Part shown: piece by piece, positions 34,714-44,061 of the stretch
Layout: each line of letters starts with the position of its first letter
Position numbering within the stretch: the first letter of the stretch is position 1
Source of the DNA: Bacteroides sp.
GTDB taxonomy: Bacteria > Bacteroidota > Bacteroidia > Bacteroidales > Muribaculaceae
NCBI GenBank assembly: GCA_014801535.1
Contig: JAAVEA010000007.1
Coordinates: 13,685-77,684 of the forward strand
DNA length: 64,000 nucleotides
Reading direction: 5' to 3'
Position numbers and translations under genes: made by a program
The notes under the pieces: model-generated
Told to the model about the DNA's origin: nothing
Seen by the model: only the letters and a program-made list of their open reading frames with translations
Database searches by the model: none

Positions 34714-37062
34714 GTGAAGGTTCTAAAGCACATATCATGCGTAATTATCGTCCTGATTGCATTGGCAATGTCAGGATGCTCCTCCACACGGCATCTTCCC
34801 ACCGGCACTTACCTTCTTGACGATGTGAAGATACGTCTGAATGATTCTACCGGCACTCTCAACGAGACAGAGATGATGACATATGTGCGTCATCAGGAAA
34901 ACAACCGCATGTTATGGAGTGCAAAGCTTCGCTTAGGGGTCTATAACATGAGTGGCAAAGACACCACCAAATGGTGGAACAGATGGATCCGTAAACTCGG
35001 AGAACCACCCGTGGTGTTCGATTATGCCAATTCCTTGTCTGACGCCGAACAGCTGCGCAAGGCAATGATAAACGACGGATTCCTTAAAGCATCGGTAAGC
35101 ATTGACACGATTGCCAATCATAAGAAACGTAAAATGAAGGTGTATTATAACCTTCATCCCGGAGTACCCTACGTTATAAGGAATATCGATTATGTGTTTC
35201 CTAACGACACATTGAAAACACTCGTGATGCGCGATTCGTCAAGAATGATCGTAGGCCCTGGTGACATGCTTAACCGATCTGATCTTGAAGCGGAAAGAGA
35301 GCTTATAACCAATCGTCTGAAGAACAGAGGATATTACGCTTTCGGCAAAGAATATATCACATTCAATGCCGATACCACGGCGGGGAGCAATGAGGTAGAT
35401 CTCACAATGACACTTAATCCTCCATATCCGGCCGAAAATAGAACACTTCCCATTGATACACATAAGGAGTATATTGTAAGAAATGTTACATATATAATGG
35501 ATTATGATCCGGGGGTTACTGAAGATATAGTAAACTTTGAAGCCAACGACACCGTTTCTTTCAAAGGGATAACGATTCTCTATGGCAAATCCAGATACCT
35601 CCGTCCAGGTGTGCTGGCAGAGAATTGTTTCATCACTCCGGGACAACCCTACCGGCTGAGAAACGTGAACAAGACCTATTCGGCACTATCACGTCTTCCG
35701 ATATTGAAATTCATCAATATCCGTTTTCTTCCTGTGGGCTCGGGACATTCTGACAGCCCGGTAGGTTTTGTCGACGCATATATACTTCTGACAAAAGGTA
35801 AGAGTCAGACATTTTCCGTGGAACTGGAAGGCACCAACTCGGAAGGAGATCTCGGTGTGGCCGCCGGTATAAATTATTCTCACCGCAATATCGCGAAAGG
35901 GTCTGAGACACTTTCGGGTAAACTTCACGGCTCTTATGAATCTTTAAGCGGAAACCTGAGCGGACTGCTACATAACAGATATATGGAGTATGGCATCGAG
36001 GTGGGTATAAATTTTCCTAAGTTCAAGGCTCCCTTCCTGAAAGAAAGCTTCAAAAGGAGAATCATGGCTGCCACGGAATTCAATATTTCCATGAATTATC
36101 AGGAACGCCCGGAATATACACGTATCATCTCAACTGCCGGTTGGAGCTACAAATGGTCGGAACATAACAACCGCGACCGTCACACTCTGACCCCAATAGA
36201 CGTGAATTATGTGTATCTACCTGAGAGCACAAATGATTTTATAAATCAGATCGCGCCCGACAATCCACTGCTCCGGTATAGCTATGAGGATCACTTCATC
36301 ATGCGTTTGGGCTATAACTTCTATCACACCAATAAACGCCAGGATCGTCCCTGGAGAATGGCGCAAAAAGATATTTTCACTATCCGTCTTAATGCCGAGG
36401 TGGCGGGCAATCTTCTTTTTGCCCTCAATTCGGTTTTCAACCACCGTTCGGATTTCCATTCCAATCCTTACAGAGTGTTCGGCATACGCTACTCCCAATA
36501 TGCCAAAATGGAGGCCGATCTTTCATTTCTTCATATTTTCAACGAACGTAACGCTCTTGCATGGCATACGGGATTCGGAATAGGTGTTCCTTACGGCAAC
36601 TCGTCGATGCTGCCGTTTGAAAAAAGATTCTACGGAGGAGGAGCCAACGGTGTGCGAGGCTGGGATGTACGCACACTCGGACCCGGTCGCTATCCGGGAT
36701 CAAACTCAGTGAGCGATTTCATAAACCAATGCGGCGACATCAGAATTGAATTAAGCGCCGAATATCGTGCGAAACTCTTCTGGGTGCTGGAAAGCGCGCT
36801 TTTTGTCGATGCCGGTAATATATGGACAATCCGTAATTATGTGAATCAGCCATACGGCATGTTTCATTTCAACTCATTCTATAAGGAGATTGCCGCTGCC
36901 TATGGCGTAGGACTGCGCTTCGATTTCTCTTATTTCCTGCTACGGTTCGATATGGGTATGAAGGCGCATAATCCCGCTATAAACGCCGAACCATGGCCGC
37001 TGATTCATCCAAAATGGAGTCGTGACCATTCATTCCATTTCTCAATAGGTTATCCTTTTTAA
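34714..37062 (+). CDS. TamL-type BamA/TamA family outer-membrane lipoprotein (paralogue 1)
   Basis: 782 residues from a GTG start. Lipoprotein signal ends at C22 ('LAMSGCSSTRHLP'). POTRA-like repeats follow, then an Omp85 barrel with 'GGGANGVRGWDVRTLGPG' (the L6-loop type motif) and 'FVDAGNIW', ending in 'FHFSIGYPF', an outer-membrane signature with terminal Phe. A lipidated Omp85 protein of this type is called TamL in Bacteroidota. A second TamL (59191) sits next to TamB; this copy has no TamB neighbour and may serve a different client or partner. Confidence 0.88.
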   Translation: MKVLKHISCVIIVLIALAMSGCSSTRHLPTGTYLLDDVKIRLNDSTGTLNETEMMTYVRHQENNRMLWSAKLRLGVYNMSGKDTTKWWNRWIRKLGEPPVVFDYANSLSDAEQLRKAMINDGFLKASVSIDTIANHKKRKMKVYYNLHPGVPYVIRNIDYVFPNDTLKTLVMRDSSRMIVGPGDMLNRSDLEAERELITNRLKNRGYYAFGKEYITFNADTTAGSNEVDLTMTLNPPYPAENRTLPIDTHKEYIVRNVTYIMDYDPGVTEDIVNFEANDTVSFKGITILYGKSRYLRPGVLAENCFITPGQPYRLRNVNKTYSALSRLPILKFINIRFLPVGSGHSDSPVGFVDAYILLTKGKSQTFSVELEGTNSEGDLGVAAGINYSHRNIAKGSETLSGKLHGSYESLSGNLSGLLHNRYMEYGIEVGINFPKFKAPFLKESFKRRIMAATEFNISMNYQERPEYTRIISTAGWSYKWSEHNNRDRHTLTPIDVNYVYLPESTNDFINQIAPDNPLLRYSYEDHFIMRLGYNFYHTNKRQDRPWRMAQKDIFTIRLNAEVAGNLLFALNSVFNHRSDFHSNPYRVFGIRYSQYAKMEADLSFLHIFNERNALAWHTGFGIGVPYGNSSMLPFEKRFYGGGANGVRGWDVRTLGPGRYPGSNSVSDFINQCGDIRIELSAEYRAKLFWVLESALFVDAGNIWTIRNYVNQPYGMFHFNSFYKEIAAAYGVGLRFDFSYFLLRFDMGMKAHNPAINAEPWPLIHPKWSRDHSFHFSIGYPF

Positions 37063-37073
37063 AAACAGTTATT

Positions 37074-37724
37074 ATGAAAAAACTTGTAATATTCGACCTC
37101 GACGGCACTCTTCTCAATACCATTGCTGACCTTGGAAACGCCTGTAACTACGCCCTGAGAATGATGGGATTTTCCGAACACGCTCTTTCTACTTATAACT
37201 ATATGGTAGGCAATGGAGTGAGGAAACTGATTCAGCGGGCCGAACCGGATGCGGATGAGGAGACCGTTGACAAACTGTTAAGTATTTTCCGTGAATATTA
37301 TGACCAGCACTGCACCGACGAGACTCTCCCCTACCCCGGCATTCCCGAACTGCTCAGAGAACTTACTGACCGGCAGATAGCGATCGGTGTGGCCTCTAAT
37401 AAATATGAAGCGGCGGTTGAAAAGATTGTCAAGCATTATTTCCCGGATATTCCTTTTGTGGCTTTATTGGGGCAGAATGAAGACCGTCCTACAAAACCGG
37501 ATCCTTCAATCGTATTCGCTCTCCTCAACGAATATCCTACACCAAAGCGGGATATTCTTTATGTGGGCGATTCTGCCGTAGATATGGAAACGGCAAGAAG
37601 AGCATGTGTGGAATCTGTGGGAGTTACATGGGGATTCCGCCCCGTATCTGAATTGCGCAAAGCATATGCCGATCACATTGTAAACCGCCCCTCTGAGATT
37701 CTAAGGCTGACTGAAGAACGATAA
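37074..37724 (+). CDS. HAD phosphatase, phosphoglycolate phosphatase-like
   Basis: 216 residues of the haloacid dehalogenase superfamily. Motif I is 'VIFDLDGTLLNT' (nucleophile Asp and acid Asp), motif II lies in 'IGVASNK', and motifs III/IV in 'TKPDPSIV' and 'YVGDSAVDMETARRA'. A helical cap after motif I makes it a subclass I (Gph-type) enzyme. It may clear 2-phosphoglycolate, but related enzymes act on many sugar phosphates, so the substrate is open. It follows TamL by 11 bases. Confidence 0.85.
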   Translation: MKKLVIFDLDGTLLNTIADLGNACNYALRMMGFSEHALSTYNYMVGNGVRKLIQRAEPDADEETVDKLLSIFREYYDQHCTDETLPYPGIPELLRELTDRQIAIGVASNKYEAAVEKIVKHYFPDIPFVALLGQNEDRPTKPDPSIVFALLNEYPTPKRDILYVGDSAVDMETARRACVESVGVTWGFRPVSELRKAYADHIVNRPSEILRLTEER

Positions 37725-37783
37725 GCACCGCTTCAGAATCCGGCTGATAATGAAATCACTCTTCACCCCAAGCAATTAATCAT

Positions 37784-38575
37784 ATGAAAACCGAATACTC
37801 TCAGAAATTTCTTGTCTCTGCAAATGAAGCAAATCCGGAAGGAGAGCTTGCAGTGCATATCCTTGTAAGCGATATTATTGTGGTGGCAACCAAGGCCGCT
37901 CTTGAATTAGGCATCGGCAACCCGACCATGGCTCACCTAAATGCAGGTTGGGTTCTCTCGCGCCTCACTATCGAGATGAAGTCTTATCCTAAAGTAAACA
38001 CTGAATACCGTATAATCACATGGGTGGAAAGCTGGAACAGGCATTTCTCTGTGCGTGATTTTGAAGTGCAGGACAACGATGGGAACATAGTGGGATATGC
38101 GCGTTCCATATGGATGGTGCTCAACACCGTAACCCATGAGAATTTCGGGCTGTCGCATCTGACCCTGCCGGAAGGGGCAGTTTCCAAAAGACCGTGTCCA
38201 ATATCACGTCAGGAGAAACATATCGAAATATACAGACACGATGCAACCGACCTACCCTCCTCTGCCTTGAAAGCGAATACAGATGAGAGACGATATACAT
38301 TCCTTTACAATGATATCGACTTTTACAGACACGTCAACACTGTAAGGTATGTTTCGCTTCTCCTAAATTCCTATTCCCTCGATGAATTTGACCGCTTCTT
38401 CCTTTCACGCCTTGAATTGTCTTTCCTTCATGAAGGTAATTTTGGAGAAACTGTGGAGATCAGACGCTACAACCATCCCGACAATCTCTCTTCATTTTCC
38501 CTTTATTCTGAAAAGAAAGAGCTTCCCATTCTTTTTGCAAGAATGCAACTGACTGCGCGTAGAGAAAAAATCTGA
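37784..38575 (+). CDS. acyl-ACP thioesterase
   Basis: 263 residues with two hotdog folds. It releases free fatty acids from acyl-acyl carrier protein. 'HLNAGWVLSRLTIEM' and 'WVESWNRHFSVRDFEV' are typical of the bacterial FatA/FatB-like family, and 'DFYRHVNTVRYVSLLLN' in the second half carries the expected His/Asn. It stands 59 bases after the phosphatase, so it may be the last gene of the 27429 operon or separately expressed. Confidence 0.87.
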   Translation: MKTEYSQKFLVSANEANPEGELAVHILVSDIIVVATKAALELGIGNPTMAHLNAGWVLSRLTIEMKSYPKVNTEYRIITWVESWNRHFSVRDFEVQDNDGNIVGYARSIWMVLNTVTHENFGLSHLTLPEGAVSKRPCPISRQEKHIEIYRHDATDLPSSALKANTDERRYTFLYNDIDFYRHVNTVRYVSLLLNSYSLDEFDRFFLSRLELSFLHEGNFGETVEIRRYNHPDNLSSFSLYSEKKELPILFARMQLTARREKI

Positions 38576-38598
38576 GAATTTTCCCTGTGACAATGAAT

Positions 38599-38615
38599 CT
38601 GCACACCATGTGCAG
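38599..38615 (+). promoter_or_regulatory. inverted repeat, possible metal-responsive operator
   Basis: CTGCACA-CCA-TGTGCAG is a perfect 7-3-7 inverted repeat located directly upstream of the -7 box of the P-type ATPase gene, where a repressor or MerR-type activator would bind. The binding protein is unknown; the Fur-family gene at 40737 is one candidate. Confidence 0.5.
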
Positions 38616-38626
38616 GAAATATAGGC

Positions 38627-38634
38627 TAACTTTG
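38627..38634 (+). promoter_or_regulatory. -7 element of the P-type ATPase promoter
   Basis: TAACTTTG followed by C matches TAnnTTTGC, 26 bases before the ATG. No -33 TTTG is at the expected distance; the inverted repeat occupies it, consistent with an activator-dependent or regulated promoter. Confidence 0.5.
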
Positions 38635-38659
38635 CATCGTAAACAAAAAGAATCAGCTT

Positions 38660-40627
38660 ATGTGTAAACATTGTCATACCTCAAATTCTCATAGTCACTC
38701 ACATGGTCATGACCATGAGCATAAACACAATCATAACCACGGGCATCAGCATGTTCATTCTCATGGAGAAAATCACGGCGGAAAACTCGCAGTCTATTCG
38801 CGAGAGATACTGACCGGAGTGTTGCTGCTCGCCGGTGTGATCGCAAGTCACTATTACAGTTCGCACCTATGGTGGATTTATTATGTTATCGCTCTTCTCC
38901 CTGTGGGTCTCCCTATTCTTAAGGAGATGCTGGAAGCATGGAGAAGCGGAAGCATAATGAACGAATTCACACTCATGGTGGCAGCCACCGTGGGAGCATT
39001 CGTTATAGGAGAATATCCTGAGGGAGTTGCAGTGCTGCTCTTCTATTCCTTCGGTGAGAAAATGGAAGACACTGCCTCTGACGACGTGAAACGCCGCATA
39101 AAATCACTTTTAGGAAGGCTGCCTGAGACAGCCCGGCTGAAAGAAGGAGATACTCTACGCACTGTAAAGCCCTCTGATCTTACTCCCGGCTCCATTTTAG
39201 TGGTAAATCCAGGAGAACGTATCCCGGTCGATGCCCTTCTCTTAGGTAATCGGGAAGTGGATTTCGACACTTCCGCAATCACCGGTGAGTCTGTGCCTCG
39301 CTCATTCCGCCCCGGTGAGGAACTATCCTCAGGCATTATCCCTGTGAATCAATCGGTGGAAGTGAAGACAACAAAACCGTTTTCCGATTCGTCTATGACA
39401 AGAATCATGAAAATGATCGAGGAGGCACAGGAGAGTAAATCTCCTACTGAGAACATGCTCCGCAGAATAACACGTTGGTATACTCCTCTTGTTTTTGCAT
39501 GTGCGTTGCTGCTCTTCTTCATTCCATGGATTGTCGATGCGGCCAGAGGGGTGGATTTCGAATGGATGAAATGGCTCCGCCGTTCTCTCGTATTCCTTGT
39601 CTGCTCTTGTCCTTGCGCGCTTGTTGTGAGCATACCTCTCAGTTATTTTGCTTCGTTAGGGAATGCATCCCGGCGGGGACTTCTTTTCAAAGGATCGAAA
39701 TATGTCGATGCGATGAGAGATGTGAAGACCGTGATGTTCGATAAGACAGGAACTCTGACAACGGGTAAATTTCATGTTTCGGCAATATCAGGAATTACTG
39801 ACAACAATGAAATAATCTCATTGGCGGCAGCCCTTGACAGTGAATCTTCACATCCTCTGGCTAAAGCAATTGTGGAATATTCCTTGGAGAAAAACATCAA
39901 ACCAGCGGAAGCCGAAAACGTCACTACCGTTTCTCACGGCATGTCAGCAAGCGTCGATGGTAAGCTATGTCTGGTAGGATCTCGTTCACTTATGAAGAAA
40001 CACAATGTGGATGTGCCTCAATCCTCTTCCGATGCCTCTGAGATATGTGTAGCTCTTGATGGCAAATATATGGGTTCGATCTATCTTCTCGACACAGTAA
40101 AACCTGAAGCGAAAGATGCTATCAGCCGCCTGCATGCCCTGGGCGTTACTACGGTCGAGATTCTATCGGGAGACCACAAGGAGGCTGTAGAGAGGGTAAG
40201 AAAAGAGATTGGAGCCGATTCTTGCTATGCCTCGCTGCTCCCTGAAGAGAAACAAAATATAATCAATGCACGCCGTGAGGGCGGAAATGGGAAAGTAGCA
40301 TTTGTAGGAGACGGAATCAATGACGCTCCGGCTATCGCAGCCTCAGATGTTGGTGTGGCAATGGGAACACTGGGAACTGATATCGCTATGGAAAGCAGCG
40401 ACATTGTAATAGCAGGAGACTCTCTTGAAAAATTACCCGAGGCTATAAGCCTTGCAAGAAAGGTGAGAAGAGTGGTTATTGAGAATGTCTCTTTCGCATT
40501 AGGGATCAAAGCTCTGGTGATGATATTGGGTGCTTTCGGCATTGCTTCTTTGTGGGCCGCGGTTTTCGCAGATACGGGAGTGACTCTTATCACTATCATC
40601 TGGACTTTGCTTCGCCTTAGAAAATGA
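38660..40627 (+). CDS. P1B-type heavy-metal ATPase (Zn/Cd/Pb-type)
   Basis: Inner-membrane metal exporter of 655 residues. The first 40 residues are His-rich (about 15 His among short S/H, H/D and H/N repeats) and replace the usual HMA domain as a zinc-binding tail. Later motifs: 'GESVPRS' in the actuator, 'VFLVCSCPCALVV' with the CPC metal site in the membrane, phosphorylation site 'FDKTGTLTTG', 'SSHPLAKAIVE' (HP motif), and 'VGDGINDAPAIAASD'. CPC together with the His tail fits Zn2+/Cd2+ export (ZntA type). The Fur-family gene downstream supports metal control. Confidence 0.92.
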   Translation: MCKHCHTSNSHSHSHGHDHEHKHNHNHGHQHVHSHGENHGGKLAVYSREILTGVLLLAGVIASHYYSSHLWWIYYVIALLPVGLPILKEMLEAWRSGSIMNEFTLMVAATVGAFVIGEYPEGVAVLLFYSFGEKMEDTASDDVKRRIKSLLGRLPETARLKEGDTLRTVKPSDLTPGSILVVNPGERIPVDALLLGNREVDFDTSAITGESVPRSFRPGEELSSGIIPVNQSVEVKTTKPFSDSSMTRIMKMIEEAQESKSPTENMLRRITRWYTPLVFACALLLFFIPWIVDAARGVDFEWMKWLRRSLVFLVCSCPCALVVSIPLSYFASLGNASRRGLLFKGSKYVDAMRDVKTVMFDKTGTLTTGKFHVSAISGITDNNEIISLAAALDSESSHPLAKAIVEYSLEKNIKPAEAENVTTVSHGMSASVDGKLCLVGSRSLMKKHNVDVPQSSSDASEICVALDGKYMGSIYLLDTVKPEAKDAISRLHALGVTTVEILSGDHKEAVERVRKEIGADSCYASLLPEEKQNIINARREGGNGKVAFVGDGINDAPAIAASDVGVAMGTLGTDIAMESSDIVIAGDSLEKLPEAISLARKVRRVVIENVSFALGIKALVMILGAFGIASLWAAVFADTGVTLITIIWTLLRLRK

Positions 40628-40651
40628 ACCTGTGATACGGTTTTCGCGTTC

Positions 40652-40722
40652 TAAGTAAGGGTTCAAAATACCTATAGAAGTTGTTTAAACAACTTCATAG
40701 TTTAATTATGAATACTTACTTA
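40652..40722 (+). promoter_or_regulatory. hairpin leader element before the Fur-family gene
   Basis: Outer arms TAAGTAAG (40652-40659) and CTTACTTA (40715-40722) are exact inverted repeats and continue as GTTCAAAAT against ATTATGAAT. They enclose the 20-base perfect palindrome GAAGTTGTTTAAACAACTTC (40677-40696). The same 20 bases occur at 63337-63356, and the outer arms resemble 49285-49339. Candidate operator for autoregulation. Confidence 0.6.
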
Positions 40723-40736
40723 AATAAAATAACGTA

Positions 40737-41159
40737 ATGAGCGAAGATCTATTAATATCTAAAATGAAAAATCACGGTGTACGCCCCACAGCCGTGAGAG
40801 TAATGGTCGGCCGTCTCCTTGACTCGGCCGACCATCCTATGTCGTCGCTCGAAATAGAAATGGCGCTTGACACCGTGGACCGCTCTACCATAACACGCAC
40901 ACTTGCCATTTTTAGCGAGAACGGGCTGGTGCATATAGTTGAGGATGGTTCGGGAGCCGCCAAGTATGAGATATGCACATCTGACCATAATGAAAAGGAT
41001 TCTGATATGCACCTCCATTTTCATTGCGTGAACTGTGGCCGGACAATGTGTCTGCCAATTCCTATACCTGCGATTACACTTCCGGAAGGATTCACAGCAG
41101 AATCCGCTAATTTCACTATAAGCGGCAGATGCGACATATGTAATAAGACCAAATTATAG
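40737..41159 (+). CDS. Fur-family metal-responsive repressor
   Basis: 140 residues: an N-terminal winged helix ('GVRPTAVRVMVGRLL', 'MSSLEIEMALD', 'DRSTITRTLAIFSENGLVHIV') and a C-terminal metal domain with 'HLHFHCVNCGRTMCL' and 'GRCDICNK'. The two CxxC pairs bind structural zinc. Position after a zinc-type ATPase suggests a Zur-like role, although Fur or PerR cannot be excluded by sequence. It is shorter than many Fur proteins but complete. Confidence 0.88.
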   Translation: MSEDLLISKMKNHGVRPTAVRVMVGRLLDSADHPMSSLEIEMALDTVDRSTITRTLAIFSENGLVHIVEDGSGAAKYEICTSDHNEKDSDMHLHFHCVNCGRTMCLPIPIPAITLPEGFTAESANFTISGRCDICNKTKL

Positions 41160-41188
41160 TTGATTCAATGAACTATAAACAAATCGAA

Positions 41189-41220
41189 TAAGGCCGGAAG
41201 TAAAAATACTTCCGGCCTTA
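41189..41220 (-). terminator. bidirectional terminator between the Fur-family gene and gdhA
   Basis: TAAGGCCGGAAGTA-AAAA-TACTTCCGGCCTTA, a perfect 14-bp stem lying between the convergent gene ends. T-runs are short, so the efficiency is uncertain. Confidence 0.7.
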
Positions 41221-41256
41221 CAACTTAATTAACTAAAAAAAAATGAGTAAACTTGA

Positions 41257-42594
41257 TTAGATGATACCCTGAGCCATCATTGCATCGGCAACTTTGAGGA
41301 AGCCTGCGATGTTAGCACCCTTCATATAGTTGATGTAGCCATCGGGCTGTGTTCCATGCTCTACGCAAGCTGCATGGATGTCATGCATGATAGTGTGAAG
41401 CATTTCATCAACCTTAGCTGCGCTCCACTGAAGGTGTTCTGCATCCTGAGTCATTTCAAGACCTGAAACAGCAACGCCACCTGCATTCACAGCCTTACCG
41501 GGGCCATAAGGTATCTTGTTCTCAACGAATGTATCAATAGCTTCGGGTGTACATCCCATGTTGGAAACTTCTGCAACCATGAGAACCTTGTTTGCAACAA
41601 GCTGTTTCGCATCTTCGCCGTTAAGCTCGTTCTGAGTTGCACAAGGAAGTGCGATGTCCACTTTCTGTTCCCAAGGTTTCTTGCCGGGGAAGAATGTAGA
41701 ACCGGGGAAACGATCTGCATAAGGAGCAACGATGTCATTGCCAGATGCACGAAGTTCGAGCATATATTCGATCTTTTCCTCATCAAGACCTGCGGGATCG
41801 TAGATATAGCCGTCAGGACCTGATATAGTAACAACCTTACCGCCAAGCTCAGTGGCCTTGGTAGCAGCACCCCATGCAACGTTACCGAAGCCGGAGATTG
41901 CGATAGTCTTACCTTTGATATCAGTGCCAAGGTCGTTCAACATGCTGCAAGTGAAATAGAGGGCTCCGAAACCGGTTGCTTCAGGACGGATACGGCTACC
42001 GCCGAATGACAGACCCTTACCGGTGAATGTACCTGTATTTTCGCGTGCAAGTTTCTTGTACATACCGTACATATAGCCAACTTCACGGCCACCAACACCT
42101 ATATCGCCTGCGGGAACGTCACGGTCAGGACCGAGATTGCGCCAAAGTTCCATTACGAAAGCCTGACAGAAACGCATGATCTCAGCATCGCTCTTTCCAC
42201 GGGGGCTGAAGTCTGATCCGCCTTTACCGCCACCCATAGGAAGGGTGGTAAGAGCATTTTTGAAAGTCTGCTCGAATCCGAGGAATTTAAGAATTGAAAG
42301 GTTCACTGAAGCGTGGAAACGGATACCGCCTTTGTAGGGGCCGATTGCGTTGTTAAACTGTACGCGGTAGCCGATGTTGTTCTGAACCTCACCCTTATCG
42401 TCTGTCCAAGAAACACGGAAAGTGAAAATTCTGTCGGGCTCAACCATTCTTTCAATGATTTTTGCCTTCTCATACTCGGGGTGCTGGTTATACACCTCCT
42501 CAACCGACATAAGAACTTCCTTCACTGCCTGAAGATATTCTTTCTCACCGGGATGCTTGGCCTCAAGGGCGGACATGATTTCATTAATGTTCAT
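41257..42594 (-). CDS. gdhA: NADP-type glutamate dehydrogenase
   Basis: Assimilates ammonium by reductive amination of 2-oxoglutarate. 445 residues, the hexameric GDH length. 'LPMGGGKGGSDFSPRGKSDAEIMRFCQAF' includes the catalytic lysine region (about 120-150), and 'IAISGFGNVAWGAATKA' is the Rossmann glycine motif. 'PAGDIGVGGREVGYMYGMYK' is typical of the NADP-dependent bacterial form; cofactor choice is inferred from family. Single gene with a strong promoter. Confidence 0.95.
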   Translation of the reverse strand: MNINEIMSALEAKHPGEKEYLQAVKEVLMSVEEVYNQHPEYEKAKIIERMVEPDRIFTFRVSWTDDKGEVQNNIGYRVQFNNAIGPYKGGIRFHASVNLSILKFLGFEQTFKNALTTLPMGGGKGGSDFSPRGKSDAEIMRFCQAFVMELWRNLGPDRDVPAGDIGVGGREVGYMYGMYKKLARENTGTFTGKGLSFGGSRIRPEATGFGALYFTCSMLNDLGTDIKGKTIAISGFGNVAWGAATKATELGGKVVTISGPDGYIYDPAGLDEEKIEYMLELRASGNDIVAPYADRFPGSTFFPGKKPWEQKVDIALPCATQNELNGEDAKQLVANKVLMVAEVSNMGCTPEAIDTFVENKIPYGPGKAVNAGGVAVSGLEMTQDAEHLQWSAAKVDEMLHTIMHDIHAACVEHGTQPDGYINYMKGANIAGFLKVADAMMAQGII

Positions 42595-42711
42595 GTGATT
42601 CAGTATTTAGATTTATGGTTAACTTCTTTTTTCTTCCCGATGCCGCATCGCAATCCGAATGGTTCCGAATGCGACTCCGCAACGGGAGAGAGTTGTGTTT
42701 GTCTTACGATG

Positions 42712-42743
42712 CAAACTTACTCCTTTTTCCAAACATATCCAAA
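42712..42743 (-). promoter_or_regulatory. promoter of gdhA
   Basis: TTTG (42743-42740), 20 bases, TAAGTTTG (42719-42712) followed by C: full consensus. The leader is about 110 bases and contains no obvious ORF. Confidence 0.65.
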
Positions 42744-42770
42744 AAAATTTATATGTTTAAAAGCAGAAAA

Positions 42771-42792
42771 GGCCTTCCCTTTCGGGAAAGCC
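42771..42792 (-). terminator. terminator of the OmpA-family gene
   Basis: GGCCTTCCC-TTTC-GGGAAAGCC, a 9-bp stem with one mismatch, 28 bases after the stop, followed by a T-rich stretch on the minus strand. Confidence 0.65.
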
Positions 42793-42819
42793 CTTTCATT
42801 TTATCTTGATAATCTTTTA

Positions 42820-44061
42820 TTACTTCTGAGTGAAGATTACGATACGGTTCCAGTCGTTAGTGCTGTAAGGCTGAACATCTGAACCATCATACTTAACTGT
42901 GAGACGGTTTCTGTCGATACCATAGTTCTCTACGAGAGCGTCTGCAACAGCGTTAGCACGTTTTTCAGAGAGCTGGAGGTTGTATTCAGCAGTACCGGTG
43001 TCTTTGTCTGCGTAACCAACAACCATAACTTTCTCATTGGGGTTAGCCTTGAGCCACTCAGCCATGTTGTAGATGTTAACCTCTTCAGTAGGCATGATCT
43101 TAGCAGAGTTGATGGTGAAGCGAACAGTTGACATAAGAGGTGCGTTCACACAGTCTTTCTGTACTGTTGCGGGAGGACAAGGAAGCTGAGACTCGAGGTT
43201 AGCGATAGTTTCGCCTGCAGCGATGAGGTCAGCACGGAGATTGTTAACCTGTCCGTTGAGAGCTGCAATCTGAGAAACATAGTCACACTCGTTGTAAGTG
43301 TTCCAGCCGCGTCCGCCGATATTGAAGTTGAAACCACCCATTACAGATACGTTGGATTCAATTGACGAACCCATGGCGCTGCCGTTCCAGTTGTCACCAT
43401 AGAATGATGCGCGAGCTTCTGCGAAGAAGTCAACATATTTGCAAAGACGGAAACGGAACTGAAGACCTGCAGAAACAGGAAGAGTCCATACTACGTTCTT
43501 AACCTTTCGGTTGTCATCGAATACGTTTGTTGCAGCAGCGGGCTGATTGCCTGCAGCGTCACGGATATCCCAGTTTGCATCACCACCAAGACCTACGAAA
43601 GGAATGAGTGAGAATACACGATTGCTGTTAGGACCTTTGATTGAGTTGAACATATCCCACATCAACTCTGCCTGGAGCTGTGCGTGTTTTGAACGAGTCC
43701 AACCGTTGTCAACACCGACATGAGTGTTCTGATTCCAGTGAAGCGGACCACCCATTGCTTTGATACGGAATCCTACGTAGGGAGATACCCAACGGCCGAA
43801 ACCGAAACCGTACTGTACGGTGATTCTGTTCTTGTCAAACTTTTTGTTGCTTCCGTGCTCTACGAAAGGAACTGTTGCACCGGCACCAAGTTCAATGAAC
43901 CAGTTGTTGCGCCAGTTAGCGAAATAATGATTGGTGTTGTCGCAGTTGAACTCAGTCACTGTAGTTGACTCAGCCACGAAAACGTCCTGTGCGTTTGCAG
44001 GAGCTGCTACTCCAAGTGCGCCTGCAACTGCCATTGCGTAGTAAAGATTCTTAGCTTTCAT
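42820..44061 (-). CDS. OmpA-family outer-membrane protein
   Basis: 413 residues with a signal peptide ('LYYAMAVAGALGVAAPANA'), an N-terminal beta barrel (to about residue 255), a short coiled linker ('QIAALNGQVNNLRADLIAAGETIANLESQ') and a C-terminal OmpA peptidoglycan-binding domain ('FTINSAKIMPTEEVNIYNMAEWL', 'VVGYADKDTGTAEYNLQLSEKRANAVADAL'). It is probably an abundant porin tying the outer membrane to the wall, like P. gingivalis Pgm6/7 and Bacteroides OmpA. The strong promoter and a long A/T-rich leader fit high expression. Confidence 0.93.
   Translation of the reverse strand: MKAKNLYYAMAVAGALGVAAPANAQDVFVAESTTVTEFNCDNTNHYFANWRNNWFIELGAGATVPFVEHGSNKKFDKNRITVQYGFGFGRWVSPYVGFRIKAMGGPLHWNQNTHVGVDNGWTRSKHAQLQAELMWDMFNSIKGPNSNRVFSLIPFVGLGGDANWDIRDAAGNQPAAATNVFDDNRKVKNVVWTLPVSAGLQFRFRLCKYVDFFAEARASFYGDNWNGSAMGSSIESNVSVMGGFNFNIGGRGWNTYNECDYVSQIAALNGQVNNLRADLIAAGETIANLESQLPCPPATVQKDCVNAPLMSTVRFTINSAKIMPTEEVNIYNMAEWLKANPNEKVMVVGYADKDTGTAEYNLQLSEKRANAVADALVENYGIDRNRLTVKYDGSDVQPYSTNDWNRIVIFTQK

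Noticed and set aside
38680-38780. CAT/CAC-rich repeat at the start of the P-type ATPase
   Set aside because: It is coding and gives the expected His-rich metal tail.
42313-42882. 189-codon open frame on the plus strand
   Set aside because: It is antisense to gdhA and the end of the OmpA gene, and overlaps the gdhA promoter.
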